From positions 65,446 through 129,445 of the forward strand of contig CAJTQG010000003.1 in assembly GCA_910578605.1 (NCBI GenBank): a stretch of DNA of 64,000 bases. The letters are read 5' to 3'. The stretch's first letter is position 1, and each line of letters begins with the position of its first letter. Below are positions 35,434 to 44,501 of this stretch, piece after piece. The DNA comes from an uncultured Lachnospiraceae bacterium. Lineage in GTDB: Bacteria; Bacillota; Clostridia; Lachnospirales; Lachnospiraceae. Made by a program: the position numbers and the translations under genes. The notes below the pieces were generated by a model. That model was given only the letters and a program-made list of their open reading frames with translations, did not search any database and was not told where the DNA came from.

Positions 35434-36438
35434 ATGGCAGAGGAATTATTAGGTGTACAGAAAGCGGCAATTCTGTTGATTACATTGGGACCAGATATGT
35501 CATCCACTATCTTTAAGCATTTAAAGGATGAAGAGATTGAAGAGCTTACCTTGGAAATAGCGAATACAAGAAGTGTTTCGCCCAAAGTAAAGGAGGAGGT
35601 TCTCAATGAGTTTTATGAAGTGTGCCTTGCTCAGCAATATATTGCAGAGGGTGGTATTGGTTATGCGAAGGAACTGCTTGAGAAGGCATTAGGTTCAGAG
35701 AAAGCCCAGGATGTTATTGGCAAGCTGACAGCATCTTTGCAGGTTCGGCCTTTTGAGTTTATTCGAAAGACGGATGTTTCCCAGCTCTTAAGTTTTATTC
35801 AAGATGAGCATCCGCAGACGATTGCCTTGATATTATCCTATCTTCCGTCAGGTCAAGCAGCGCAGGTTATCAGCACTCTTCCGCCTGAAAAACAGGCTGA
35901 TGTTGCAAAACGTATTGCGCAGATGGATCGCACCTCGCCTGATGTAATTAAGGATGTGGAGAGAGTGTTGGAGAGAAAAGTAGCATCATTAGTAAATCAG
36001 GATTACACAGTTGTGGGTGGCGTGGATGCTATCGTTCAAATTTTAAATACTGTGGATCGTGGTACAGAGAAGCATATTATGGAAACTTTGGAAATCGAAG
36101 AGCCAGAATTGGCAGACGAAATCCGCCGCAAGATGTTTGTATTCGAAGATATTCTTGCGCTGGATGACAAAACAATTCAGCGTATTCTTCGAGATGTGGA
36201 TTCTAACGATTTGGGTATTGCCTTGAAGGGCTCTAATGAAGATGTTCAGAATGTTATCTTTAACAATGTGTCAAAACGTTTAGCACAGATGATTAAGGAA
36301 GATATGGAATATATGGGACCTATACGTATGAAGGATGTGGAGGAAGCTCAGCAGAAGATTGTAAGTGTGATTCGTAAATTAGAGGATTCCGGTGAGATTG
36401 TAATTGCCCGTGGTGGAGGTGACGAGCTGGTTGTCTAA
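35434..36438 (+). CDS. fliG: flagellar motor switch protein FliG
   Basis: FliG is the rotor protein that transmits torque and links FliF with FliM. The 334-residue protein is of normal length. The N-terminal FliF-binding part includes GVQKAAILLITLGPDMSSTIFKHL. The middle EHPQTIALILSYL motif binds FliM. The C-terminal torque helix includes LRDVDSNDLGIALKGSNEDVQNVIFNNVSKR with conserved charged residues. Its last codons overlap the start of fliH, indicating translational coupling. Confidence 0.97.
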   Translation: MAEELLGVQKAAILLITLGPDMSSTIFKHLKDEEIEELTLEIANTRSVSPKVKEEVLNEFYEVCLAQQYIAEGGIGYAKELLEKALGSEKAQDVIGKLTASLQVRPFEFIRKTDVSQLLSFIQDEHPQTIALILSYLPSGQAAQVISTLPPEKQADVAKRIAQMDRTSPDVIKDVERVLERKVASLVNQDYTVVGGVDAIVQILNTVDRGTEKHIMETLEIEEPELADEIRRKMFVFEDILALDDKTIQRILRDVDSNDLGIALKGSNEDVQNVIFNNVSKRLAQMIKEDMEYMGPIRMKDVEEAQQKIVSVIRKLEDSGEIVIARGGGDELVV

Positions 36439-37225
36439 TTTATATAAGTATATCACTTCCTCAGGCTTGGAGGAAGTGAGGGTGATTGATTATAATCAAA
36501 CTATACAGGAAAAGATAGAAAAGCTGCAGAAGGAATTGAAAACTCAGACTATAATGGAAGGAAAAGAAAATTCTGGATTTGTGGAGGGGTTGGATCCTTA
36601 TGTGGTAGAGGAATTGGTAGAAGAAGAGATTGACTACGAACAGCAAGTAGAAGAAATGCTTGAGCAGGCAAAGACAGATGCCCAGGCAATTCGGCAGGAT
36701 GCTCTTGATGAGGCGGAACAAATCAAGGAAGCGGCAAGACAAAGTGGCAAAATAGAAGGATATAATGAAGGAAGACAGCAGGCCACTGTGGAGTTGGAAG
36801 AGCAGAAGCTGGAACTGAAAAGGCAGCAGGAGGCTAGAGAAAAAGAATATCACCAGAAAATTCTTGAGATGGAGCCTATGTTGGTGGAAGCAATCTTGCC
36901 AGTTTTTGAAAAGGTCACAAAGGTTTTAACGAAAGATAAAAAGGATTTAATACTTTATTTAGTGAATTCTGTTATGGAACGGGCAGAATCCAGTAAGGAA
37001 TTTGTAATACGAGTTTCCAAGCAGGATGGAGATTTTTTGAGAAAAAATAAAGAGAAGATTAACGGCGCTACAAATGAAAATTGTGTGGTGGAAATTTTAG
37101 AGGATGTAACATTAGAACCGTTACAATGTTTAATTGAGACGGATTTTGGTGTGTATGATTGCAGTTTGGATACACAGCTTGCAGAATTGACAGATGCAGT
37201 TAAAATATTGTCCTGTCAGATATAA
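36431..37225 (+). CDS. fliH: flagellar assembly protein FliH
   Basis: FliH regulates the export ATPase FliI. The 264-residue protein starts at TTG 36431, overlapping the fliG stop by 8 nt. GGAGGTGA within the fliG 3' end is the ribosome binding site, and the N terminus MSNLYKYI then resembles FliH starts of related bacteria. A long Glu/Gln/Lys-rich coiled coil with glycine spacing ([13 protein letters not shown]) is typical. The C-terminal part is the V-ATPase E-like domain. Confidence 0.9.
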   Translation: MSNLYKYITSSGLEEVRVIDYNQTIQEKIEKLQKELKTQTIMEGKENSGFVEGLDPYVVEELVEEEIDYEQQVEEMLEQAKTDAQAIRQDALDEAEQIKEAARQSGKIEGYNEGRQQATVELEEQKLELKRQQEAREKEYHQKILEMEPMLVEAILPVFEKVTKVLTKDKKDLILYLVNSVMERAESSKEFVIRVSKQDGDFLRKNKEKINGATNENCVVEILEDVTLEPLQCLIETDFGVYDCSLDTQLAELTDAVKILSCQI

Positions 37226-37257
37226 CAGGAGAAGCATACAGACGAATGGAGGTACAT

Positions 37258-38580
37258 ATGCCAGTGATAGATTTTGAAAAGTACAGAGCATTATCTGATA
37301 GAACTTACATCAAAAAATTTGGCAAGGTATCAAAAATAGTTGGTTTGACTATTGAATCCATCGGGCCTGAGGCAAGCTTAAATGATTTATGTCAGATTAT
37401 TCCAAAGGAGGAGGATGTGCCTCCTGTAATGGCTGAGGTAGTAGGATTTAGAGATAAAAGAGTTCTGCTGATGCCCTTTGAGAATGTGGAGGGAATCGGA
37501 CCTGGCTGTGCAGTTAATAATCTTGGAGAGCCTCTGAAAATCAAAGTGGGAGAGAAGGTTTTAGGTCAAGTTTTAGATGGTTTGGGAAGGCCTTTAAATC
37601 ATGAGGAGGCAGATTTTGGCAGGGATATTAAAGAATATCCAGTGGAGGCAAAGCCACCAGACCCAATGGACAGAGAAATTATCAGTGAGGTGTTGCCTTT
37701 AGGTGTGAAAGCGGTAGATGGGCTTATCACAGTTGGAAAAGGACAGCGTATTGGTATTTTTGCTGGTAGTGGAGTTGGGAAAAGTACATTGATGGGTATG
37801 TTTGCCAGAAATACAAAAGCGGATATTAATGTGATTGCTTTGATTGGAGAGAGAGGAAGAGAGGTAAGGGAGTTTATAGAGAGAGATTTAGGTGAGGAGG
37901 GAATGCGGCGGAGCGTTGTTGTTGTTGCTACCTCCGATAAACCTGCATTGATTCGAAATAAGGCTGCCAAGACAGCCACTGCTATCGCGGAATATTTTAG
38001 AGATCAAGGTAAAGATGTATTGTTAATGATGGATTCCCTGACTCGTTTTTCCATGGCACAAAGAGAGATAGGATTGGCATCAGGGGAACCTCCAGTGACT
38101 AGAGGTTATCCTCCAAGCGTGTATGGTGAGATGCCGAAGCTTTTAGAGAGAGCAGGAAACGGAGATAAAGGCTCCATTACTGGATTATATACTGTGTTGG
38201 TAGATGGTGATGATTTCAACGAACCGATTACAGATACAGCAAGAGGTATCTTGGATGGACACATTATCTTAGACCGAAAATTGGCACATAAAAATCATTA
38301 TCCTGCCATTGATATATTGCAGAGTATTTCCCGTGTAATGAGTTCTATTGCCACTAAGGAGCACAAAAATGCTGCCGGCAGACTGAAGAATGTATTGGCA
38401 ACATACAATGAAGCAGAGGATTTAATCAATATAGGAGCCTATAAAAAGGGGTCCAATCCAGATATAGATTATGCGGTAGAAAAAATCAAGGAAGTGAATA
38501 CTTATTTAATGCAGGATGTAGATGAGAAATTCCTTTTTGATGATGAGGTAGTACAAATGATGAAAATTTTTGAAGAGTAA
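37258..38580 (+). CDS. fliI: flagellum-specific ATP synthase / export ATPase FliI
   Basis: FliI is the hexameric ATPase of the flagellar type III export apparatus. The 440-residue protein has Walker [16 protein letters not shown] and Walker [13 protein letters not shown]. The family motif [21 protein letters not shown] is intact. It starts at ATG 37258 behind GGAGG; an in-frame ATG at 37246 overlaps that site. It is flanked by fliH and fliJ as expected. Confidence 0.97.
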   Translation: MPVIDFEKYRALSDRTYIKKFGKVSKIVGLTIESIGPEASLNDLCQIIPKEEDVPPVMAEVVGFRDKRVLLMPFENVEGIGPGCAVNNLGEPLKIKVGEKVLGQVLDGLGRPLNHEEADFGRDIKEYPVEAKPPDPMDREIISEVLPLGVKAVDGLITVGKGQRIGIFAGSGVGKSTLMGMFARNTKADINVIALIGERGREVREFIERDLGEEGMRRSVVVVATSDKPALIRNKAAKTATAIAEYFRDQGKDVLLMMDSLTRFSMAQREIGLASGEPPVTRGYPPSVYGEMPKLLERAGNGDKGSITGLYTVLVDGDDFNEPITDTARGILDGHIILDRKLAHKNHYPAIDILQSISRVMSSIATKEHKNAAGRLKNVLATYNEAEDLINIGAYKKGSNPDIDYAVEKIKEVNTYLMQDVDEKFLFDDEVVQMMKIFEE

Positions 38581-38602
38581 GGCATATTAAAGGTGGTTTT
38601 TC

Positions 38603-39043
38603 ATGGCTAAGTTTATCTATAAAATGCAAAATATTTTAAATATTAAGTATAAAATGGAGGAACAGGAGAAAATCCGATATGCCAATGCTAATCATAGATT
38701 ACAACAGGAAACATTAAAATTGCAGCAGATATTTGACGATATACATGTATATGAGCAGTCTGTGCGTGACAATAGTCAGGATATGCTGGATTTAATGGAG
38801 CTTCGCCGCTTGCAGGAGGCCATAATGATTAAGAAAGAACAGGCAAGGCAGCAGGCTTTGGCTGTTGAGGCGGCCAGGATGACTGTTGAGGCGGCCAGAA
38901 AAAGATTGCATGAAGTAATGATTGACCGGAAAACTCATGAAAAACTTAGAGAAAATGCCTTTGAGGAGTTTAAGGTGGAGTTAAATGAACAAGAAAAAAA
39001 GGAAGTAGATGAGTTAGTAAGCTTCCGTTTTGGAAAAAAATAA
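38603..39043 (+). CDS. fliJ: flagellar export protein FliJ
   Basis: FliJ is the small coiled-coil stalk of the FliI ATPase ring. The 146-residue protein is almost entirely helical and charged. FIYKMQNILNIKYKMEEQEK is the typical start and a QLAV-rich heptad pattern continues to the end. Identity is supported mainly by length, coiled-coil character and place after fliI. Confidence 0.9.
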   Translation: MAKFIYKMQNILNIKYKMEEQEKIRYANANHRLQQETLKLQQIFDDIHVYEQSVRDNSQDMLDLMELRRLQEAIMIKKEQARQQALAVEAARMTVEAARKRLHEVMIDRKTHEKLRENAFEEFKVELNEQEKKEVDELVSFRFGKK

Positions 39044-39073
39044 ATAACGAGCATAGATAAGTAGGTGAATGGT

Positions 39074-39814
39074 TTGGCAGATAATAATGTGGAAGTAGAA
39101 GAAAAAAAAGGAAGTAAGCTAGTTGGATTTTTAATAACAATATTAATCATATTGATTTGGCTTGGTATATTTGTAGCTTTGATTAAATTAGACGTGGGAG
39201 GTTTTGGAAGCTCAGTTATGAAGCCGATTTTTAAAGATGTACCAATTATAAAGGAAATACTTCCTGTATCAAAAGAAGAAGAGGAAAGTGAATATCCATA
39301 TAAAAGTATTGCTGAGGCAGCAGAGTACATTAAACAGTTGGAGTTGGAATTACAGACATATCAAGAGTCAAATGACAACGATGCGGAGACAATTAAAGAT
39401 TTGCGCTCTGAGGTAGAGAGATTACGAGTATTTGAAGAAGAAAAGAAAAAATTTGAGGAAGAAAAAAAGGCATTTTATGATGAGGTAGTGTTTGGGGATA
39501 ATGCTCCCGAATTAGAGGCTTATCAGCAATATTATGCATTGATTGATCCAGATAATGCTGCGGCAATTGCCAGACAGGTAGAAGAAAGATTGGCATACTC
39601 AAAATTGTATGAAGAATTTGCCAAAACTTACAGCCAAATGGATCCAGAGCAGGCAGCGGCTATTTTTGTGGAGATGACAGGAGATTTGAATACAGTAGCA
39701 GGTATATTAAATGCCATGAAGCCAAATGAAAGAGGTGCTATTGTAGGAGCTATCGGTGATATAGACTCTGTATTTGCCGGAAAGCTTACAGTGCTTTTGG
39801 AGCCGACAGAGTAG
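39074..39814 (+). CDS. MotE-like / YlxF flagellar protein
   Basis: This 246-residue protein has a membrane helix near residues 15-38, a coiled coil of Glu/Lys residues (about 85-140) and a C-terminal MgtE-N-like region. That region reads YSQMDPEQAAAIFVEMTGDLNTVAGILNAMKP. This is the layout of MotE/YlxF; MotE is a chaperone of MotC in alpha-proteobacteria and YlxF sits at this place in B. subtilis. TTG 39074 with AGGTGA upstream is preferred over the GTG at 39065. Function here is inferred from context. Confidence 0.8.
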   Translation: MADNNVEVEEKKGSKLVGFLITILIILIWLGIFVALIKLDVGGFGSSVMKPIFKDVPIIKEILPVSKEEEESEYPYKSIAEAAEYIKQLELELQTYQESNDNDAETIKDLRSEVERLRVFEEEKKKFEEEKKAFYDEVVFGDNAPELEAYQQYYALIDPDNAAAIARQVEERLAYSKLYEEFAKTYSQMDPEQAAAIFVEMTGDLNTVAGILNAMKPNERGAIVGAIGDIDSVFAGKLTVLLEPTE

Positions 39815-39822
39815 AGAACAGG

Positions 39823-39848
39823 CAAAAGATGATGCAATGCATCTTTTG
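39823..39848 (+). terminator. weak terminator-like hairpin after the motE-like gene
   Basis: CAAAAGATG (39823-39831) and CATCTTTTG (39840-39848) are perfect inverted copies with an 8-nt loop, 8 nt after the stop. The stem is AT-rich at its base, so only partial termination is likely. Confidence 0.45.
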
Positions 39849-39861
39849 AATAGATGTGGCA

Positions 39862-39892
39862 TTGAAAATTAAATTTTTAATGCTGTTATACT
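39862..39892 (+). promoter_or_regulatory. candidate promoter upstream of fliK
   Basis: TATACT (39887-39892) has TG three bases upstream (extended -10), and TTGAAA lies at 39862-39867. The spacer is 19 nt, longer than ideal. It would put transcription near 39899, inside the stem described next. Confidence 0.35.
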
Positions 39893-39893
39893 T

Positions 39894-39956
39894 GTCATAA
39901 GGAGGGGCCCACATAAGTGGGAAGATACCTTATGACCTACGTGCACAACAGTGCAC
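39894..39956 (+). promoter_or_regulatory. structured leader before fliK
   Basis: GTCATAAGG (39894-39902) pairs with CCTTATGAC (39928-39936). Inside, CCCAC (39908-39912) pairs with GTGGG (39917-39921) around an ATAA tetraloop. A separate GTGCAC pair flanks AACA at 39941-39956. The outer stem covers an AGGAGG-like sequence that would serve a GTG at 39917 in frame with fliK. No known riboswitch family was recognised. Confidence 0.5.
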
Positions 39957-39985
39957 TACAAAAAAAGAAAGAAAGGAGGAATAAG

Positions 39986-41470
39986 ATGGTAAACGCAAAT
40001 GTTGCCAGAACCAAAATGTTTTCCATGCTTCAGACGGTAAACTCTAAAGGAAACATGAAGTCTGACAAATGTGAGCAGGATTTTTCTAGTCATATGAATC
40101 AGGCATCTGCCGAAAAGCAGCCTGGTGCCAAGGTGGATGAAGTTTCTTCAGAAGCCACAGAGACAGACAAAAAGACAGTTTTAGAGAAAATGCTAAATGC
40201 AGGGAAAAAAGATGTGCAGGAAGCAGAAACAACAGATGAATTACAGGGGAATAACCCAGAAGTGATTCCTGTGGAGGAGCAAGTACAAGAATTGGTGAAG
40301 GAAATAGCACAACTAATCTCTCAAATCTTTGGTGTAACAGAGAAAGAGATTGTGGAGGCTATGAATGCGGAGGATATGCAGCCTTCAGATTTATTACAAC
40401 CTGCTTCACTCACTAAGCTGATTACAAAACTGACAGGAAATGAGAATCCTATGGCATTGCTGACAGATAGTGAGAACAGTATGAATTTGAAAAATTTGAT
40501 TCAGAATGTTGCAGTTAAGCTGGAAGAATTCACCCAGCAGACAGGTCTTACGTCAGATGAATTGCAGCAGCAGACAGATCAGATGTCTGTAAAGCTTCAA
40601 GGTGATGAATTGGAAGTGGTTACCTTTACAAAAGAGGAGATCGTTCAAGTCACCCAACAACTGCAAGAGGAGACAATTTCACAGAACAATCAAGTAGTGC
40701 ATCAAGGGAATGAACAGAATGAGAAAGCTCAAGCTGTTGATGTTTCCCAAGTAAATGATGGAGAACAGGCAAACTCTCAGGAAAATGTGGTGGAAACTCA
40801 AGAAAATGAAACCAGTGAGAACCCTGCAGAAGATAAGAATGCCAAAGGAGAACAACAGAGACAGTTAGAGCAGAGTCAAACTCAGACAACAGCTCCAAAA
40901 CAGTCTATTGCCAAAACACAGACAGAGGTGCATCAGACTAGAGAAATAAAGCATCATACTCAGGGAGTAGTAAATCAATTTGTGGAAACTCTCAGCGATA
41001 AGCTAGATGAGAGTATGGACAGAATCAGCGCTGCTAGAATAGTCCGTCAGGTAGTGGATGAAATTAAGATTGCTATGAAGCCAGACACCACATCTATGGA
41101 ATTGCAGTTAAATCCTGAGCATTTAGGTAAGGTAAATATCAATGTCTCCATGAAGGCGGGGATGATTACAGCACAGATTGCTGTATCAGATGCTATGGTG
41201 AAGGAAGCTTTGGAAAATCAAATTCAAGTGCTGCGGGATAATATGAACGAGCAGGGAATGAAGATTGAAGCTGTGGAAGTTGTCATTGCCGGACATGAGT
41301 TTGAACAGAACCTAGAAAAAGGCAAACAGGAAAACGAGGAGATGGCACAGGCAAGAAAAGGCGGAAAGAGAAAGCTTCGTGTAGCAGATTTAGAAGAAAC
41401 AGAAGTGGAGGAGATTTCAGAGGATATTGTGAAATTGCAGACCACCAGTACCATCAGTTATCAGGCATAA
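39986..41470 (+). CDS. fliK: flagellar hook-length control protein FliK
   Basis: FliK measures hook length and switches export specificity. The 494-residue protein has a long low-complexity N-terminal part rich in Gln, Glu, Asn and Thr. The conserved C-terminal Flg_hook domain follows (LQLNPEHLGKVNINVSMKAG, then ENQIQVLRDNMNEQGMKIEAVEVVI). ATG 39986 with AAAGGAGGA is preferred. A GTG at 39917 could add 23 residues and has its own masked AGGAGG. Confidence 0.93.
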   Translation: MVNANVARTKMFSMLQTVNSKGNMKSDKCEQDFSSHMNQASAEKQPGAKVDEVSSEATETDKKTVLEKMLNAGKKDVQEAETTDELQGNNPEVIPVEEQVQELVKEIAQLISQIFGVTEKEIVEAMNAEDMQPSDLLQPASLTKLITKLTGNENPMALLTDSENSMNLKNLIQNVAVKLEEFTQQTGLTSDELQQQTDQMSVKLQGDELEVVTFTKEEIVQVTQQLQEETISQNNQVVHQGNEQNEKAQAVDVSQVNDGEQANSQENVVETQENETSENPAEDKNAKGEQQRQLEQSQTQTTAPKQSIAKTQTEVHQTREIKHHTQGVVNQFVETLSDKLDESMDRISAARIVRQVVDEIKIAMKPDTTSMELQLNPEHLGKVNINVSMKAGMITAQIAVSDAMVKEALENQIQVLRDNMNEQGMKIEAVEVVIAGHEFEQNLEKGKQENEEMAQARKGGKRKLRVADLEETEVEEISEDIVKLQTTSTISYQA

Positions 41471-41506
41471 CCGATGAGAATAAAATAAAAAGAAAGGAGT
41501 GTCTAT

Positions 41507-42088
41507 ATGAGTAAAATTGCAATTGACCCAAGTACCGTGTTTGCACCAATTAAAGATGGTAAGGTAGAGGCGGGAAGTACACCTACCGATACATCACAGA
41601 AGACAGTGGGTACCAATGCTTTAGGAAAAGATGCTTTTTTGCAGTTGTTAGTGACGCAGATGCAATATCAGGATCCCTTGGAGCCCACAGCAGATACAGA
41701 ATTTATCAGCCAGTTAGCACAGTTTTCTTCCCTAGAAGAAATGCAGAACTTAAATGAGTCCTTAGATGCTTTGGCAAACCAGTTATCTTATATTCAGATG
41801 CAGTCTTTTGCTTCTAATTTAGTAGGAAAAAATGTAATAATGAAAATTGATGGAGAATATGTTGCAGGAAAAGTGCAATATGTGGAGATGAAGGATGGTA
41901 TTCCATACCTTGCTATTAATGAGAAGACATATGCTATTTCCTATTTGGACACAGTAGTAGATGACAGTTATTTGGATAGTATTATTAACAAACCATCTGA
42001 TTCAAAGCCAACTAACCCAGATAATACAGACAATAAAAATCCAGAGGGTGACGGAGATAAACCAGACAACAAAGGAGATGCCAAATAG
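41507..42088 (+). CDS. flgD: flagellar hook assembly capping protein FlgD
   Basis: FlgD caps the growing hook. The 193-residue protein has the key N-terminal block GKDAFLQLLVTQMQYQDPLEP, with FISQLAQFSSLEEMQNLN close behind. It is shorter than many FlgD proteins and ends in a Pro/Asn/Asp/Lys-rich tail from about residue 165. A strong AAAGGAG site lies before the ATG. flgD is in its normal place between fliK and flgE. Confidence 0.95.
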   Translation: MSKIAIDPSTVFAPIKDGKVEAGSTPTDTSQKTVGTNALGKDAFLQLLVTQMQYQDPLEPTADTEFISQLAQFSSLEEMQNLNESLDALANQLSYIQMQSFASNLVGKNVIMKIDGEYVAGKVQYVEMKDGIPYLAINEKTYAISYLDTVVDDSYLDSIINKPSDSKPTNPDNTDNKNPEGDGDKPDNKGDAK

Positions 42089-42105
42089 GGATAGGAGGGA
42101 AAATT

Positions 42106-42504
42106 ATGGAAATCAAAAGTAATTTCTCTTCCATTGAACAGATTACCGGACAATATTTAAGTCAGCAGAAAAAAGCAAAAACCGGTAAGGCGGAAAGTAA
42201 AACAGATTTTCGCGAAATATTAAAACAAAAAAGTGATATGGCGTCCATGGAAGGATTAAAGTTCTCCAAGCATGCAGATGCTAGATTAAATGATAGAAAT
42301 ATTCATTTAACACAGGAGCAAATGCAGCGGTTAGAGGAGGGAACAAAAAAAGCCAATGAGAAGGGAATCAAAGAATCGCTTATGATAATGGATAATATGG
42401 CGTTTATTATCAACATTAAAAATCAAGTAGTTGTGACAGCCATGGATTCATCCGAAAATACAGAAAATATATTTACAAATATTGATGGTGCCGTAATTGT
42501 GTAG
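42106..42504 (+). CDS. TIGR02530 family flagellar operon protein
   Basis: This 132-residue protein matches the TIGR02530 type, a small protein found next to flgD and flgE in many Firmicutes. The core reads GLKFSKHADARLNDRNIHLTQEQ, with a later IMDNMAFIINIKNQVVVTAMD segment. The biochemical role of the family is not known. It lacks a membrane segment. AGGAGG precedes the ATG. Confidence 0.88.
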   Translation: MEIKSNFSSIEQITGQYLSQQKKAKTGKAESKTDFREILKQKSDMASMEGLKFSKHADARLNDRNIHLTQEQMQRLEEGTKKANEKGIKESLMIMDNMAFIINIKNQVVVTAMDSSENTENIFTNIDGAVIV

Positions 42505-42583
42505 CTGGACCAAATTGGAAGCGAGAGCCTTTGAATGACAGAAAAAGGCAGTGCGGCAGAGAAAAAAAGGAGGTCATTTCATC

Positions 42584-43921
42584 ATGATGAGATCATTGTA
42601 CTCTGGTGTTTCAGGATTAAAGGTACACCAGACACGAATGGATGTATTAGGTAATAATATTTCAAATGTAAATACAGTAGGTTTTAAGGCATCTACTGTA
42701 AACTTTAGTGAATTGTTCTATCAGACAACACAGGTAGCCAGCGGACCAAACAGAGCAACCGGCAATGGTGGACAGAATGCCAAACAGATTGGTCTTGGTG
42801 CATCTTTATCTGCAATTAATGTCAATATCGTTGGAGAGGGTGGTACTCAGACAACAAGCAACCCATTTGATTTAAAAATAAACGGAAGCGCATTTTTTGT
42901 AGTACAGAACAGCGGTACCAATTACTTTACAAAAGCAGGTAATTTTACAACTGACGAGGAAGGTAATTTAGTGACAGCAAGCGGTGCCTATGTAATGGGC
43001 TTTACTTCTGCTAGAAATGAGACAACAGGTGATTTTGAATTGCAGACAGACCAGTTAAGACCATTGTCCATCTATGGAAGTCAGTATTCATACACGCCGC
43101 CTGCTGCTACAACCCAGACATCTTTTACAGGTAATATCAATGAAGAGGATGATACTTTCTCCACTGGAGATGGTACAAAGACAGTGATGATGTATGCCTA
43201 TGACAATAAGGGTTATCGTTATGGTGTGCAAGTTACATTGAAGCCTACTGGAACAAGAGGAGAATATGAGGCAACTGCAGGAAAGGTATTTCTTGGAAAT
43301 AAGGAAAGTGCTAATGTAACAGCAGCATTTACTCCAGCTACCTTTACATTAAACTATAAAGAGAGCGATGGTACTTGGATTGGTATCAACAATACTGCAG
43401 GTACAGATACAGTTACGCTTACATTGACAGATGCTACTGTGACAGATACACCATTTGAGCCAATTACGGTAGATTTCTCTCAGACAACCAGCTTTGGAAG
43501 TGAATCAACCATTGAATCCAAACCAGGCGATAAAGATGGAAATGGAGGCGGTAAAGCAGTAGGTAATATGGATGCGGTAGGTATTCAGCCTGACGGCAGA
43601 ATTATAGCAACCTATGACAATGGCGATATCGCAGTGATTGGTCAGCTTCGGGTGGCAGAGTTTATTAATCCGGCGGGCTTGGAAAAAGTTGGTGACAACA
43701 TGTTTGCAGCAACCATGAACTCTGGAGAGTTTGATGGCATGGGCTTAGAAATCTATGCTACCGGCGGTAAATTTTCCACAAGTACATTGGAGATGTCCAA
43801 TGTAGATTTGGCATCTGAATTTACAGATATGATTGTAACACAGAGAGGATTCCAGGCAAACTCTAGGGTAATCACCACATCTGATACTATGATTGAAGAG
43901 TTATTGAGCTTGAAGAGATAA
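42584..43921 (+). CDS. flgE: flagellar hook protein FlgE
   Basis: FlgE polymerises into the hook. The 445-residue protein has the conserved N terminus MRSLYSGVSGLKVHQTRMDV, then LGNNISNVNTVGFK. The C terminus contains SNVDLASEFTDMIVTQRGFQANSRVITTSDTMIEELL. The Thr/Asn/Gly-rich middle domain is variable. ATG 42584 with AGGAGG is preferred over the GTG at 42551; the second ATG at 42587 is nearly equivalent. Confidence 0.96.
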   Translation: MMRSLYSGVSGLKVHQTRMDVLGNNISNVNTVGFKASTVNFSELFYQTTQVASGPNRATGNGGQNAKQIGLGASLSAINVNIVGEGGTQTTSNPFDLKINGSAFFVVQNSGTNYFTKAGNFTTDEEGNLVTASGAYVMGFTSARNETTGDFELQTDQLRPLSIYGSQYSYTPPAATTQTSFTGNINEEDDTFSTGDGTKTVMMYAYDNKGYRYGVQVTLKPTGTRGEYEATAGKVFLGNKESANVTAAFTPATFTLNYKESDGTWIGINNTAGTDTVTLTLTDATVTDTPFEPITVDFSQTTSFGSESTIESKPGDKDGNGGGKAVGNMDAVGIQPDGRIIATYDNGDIAVIGQLRVAEFINPAGLEKVGDNMFAATMNSGEFDGMGLEIYATGGKFSTSTLEMSNVDLASEFTDMIVTQRGFQANSRVITTSDTMIEELLSLKR

Positions 43922-43930
43922 AAAAAAGAA

Positions 43931-43973
43931 AATAAGCTGTTTTACCCCAATATTGTAAGACAGCTTATTTTTT
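43931..43973 (+). terminator. intrinsic terminator after flgE
   Basis: AATAAGCTGT (43931-43940) pairs with ACAGCTTATT (43960-43969), extended inward by five more pairs including one G-U. A T-run follows to 43973. It is a strong intrinsic terminator inside the fla/che gene set and suggests at least two transcripts or regulated read-through. Confidence 0.85.
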
Positions 43974-43987
43974 AATGTTCACACTAT

Positions 43988-44019
43988 GCTTTGTGTCTGT
44001 GCTCTGCTTGACACAAAGC
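43988..44019 (+). promoter_or_regulatory. second perfect hairpin downstream of flgE
   Basis: GCTTTGTGTC (43988-43997) and GACACAAAGC (44010-44019) are perfect inverted copies with a 12-nt loop, 15 nt after the flgE terminator. No T-run follows. It lies in the flbD leader and could be a regulatory stem or operator. Confidence 0.45.
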
Positions 44020-44056
44020 TGCTGTTGTGTAAAAGCAGGCAGAAATGAGGAGTGCA

Positions 44057-44248
44057 ATGATAGAAGTAACGAGATTAAATGACAAGGGCCTTATGGTGAA
44101 CTGTGAATTGATACAATTTATTGAGGAGACACCAGATACAGTAATCACCTTTACTGATGGAAAAAAAATTGTAGTGAAGGAGACAAAAGAAGAATTGGTC
44201 TCAAAAGTAATTGCTTATAAAAGAAAAATATTTGAACAAGCATTTTAA
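44057..44248 (+). CDS. flbD: flagellar FlbD family protein
   Basis: This 63-residue member of the FlbD family has the pattern MIEVTRLNDKGLMVNCELIQFIEETPDTVITFTDGKK. The family is found beside motA in many Firmicutes; its function is not clear. ATG 44057 with GAGGAGTG upstream is preferred over the ATG at 44045, which overlaps that site. It is separated from flgE by the terminator. Confidence 0.93.
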   Translation: MIEVTRLNDKGLMVNCELIQFIEETPDTVITFTDGKKIVVKETKEELVSKVIAYKRKIFEQAF

Positions 44249-44356
44249 AAGTTTGTAATGGCAGGGGAAAAATGGTAATAAAAAGGGAAAGAATGGAATA
44301 GAAAAAAATGATTTAAAAATATAAGAAAAAGAATGGCGAAAAAGCAAATTATATGA

Positions 44357-44362
44357 TATAAT
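44357..44362 (+). promoter_or_regulatory. candidate extended -10 promoter upstream of motA
   Basis: TGATATAAT is a perfect extended -10 with TATAAT at 44357-44362. The -35 region (TGGCGA at 44334-44339) is poor. It lies in the 253-nt gap between flbD and motA, which holds nothing else I can support. Confidence 0.4.
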
Positions 44363-44501
44363 GAAAAAACGTGAATAATACTCTGAAGGAAATATGAGTA
44401 CATATATTTTGAAAATGGGACACGTAATACATGAACTGGGCAGGAAGCTTGTCTGGTTGGCTGTATGATAAAATGATGAATAGGTAGGTGGAAAATTAAA
44501 A

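Noticed and set aside
39068-39814. Magnesium transporter MgtE fragment
   Set aside because: Only the MgtE-N-like helical repeat is present; coiled coil, single anchor and operon position fit a MotE/YlxF flagellar protein.
44008-44036. TTGACA at 44008-44013 as a promoter for flbD
   Set aside because: No acceptable -10 box lies 16-18 nt downstream, and the TTGACA is part of the perfect hairpin.
44249-44501. SigD/FliA-type promoter before motA
   Set aside because: I found no TAAA with a GCCGATAA-like element at proper spacing; only a sigma-A-like extended -10 is visible.
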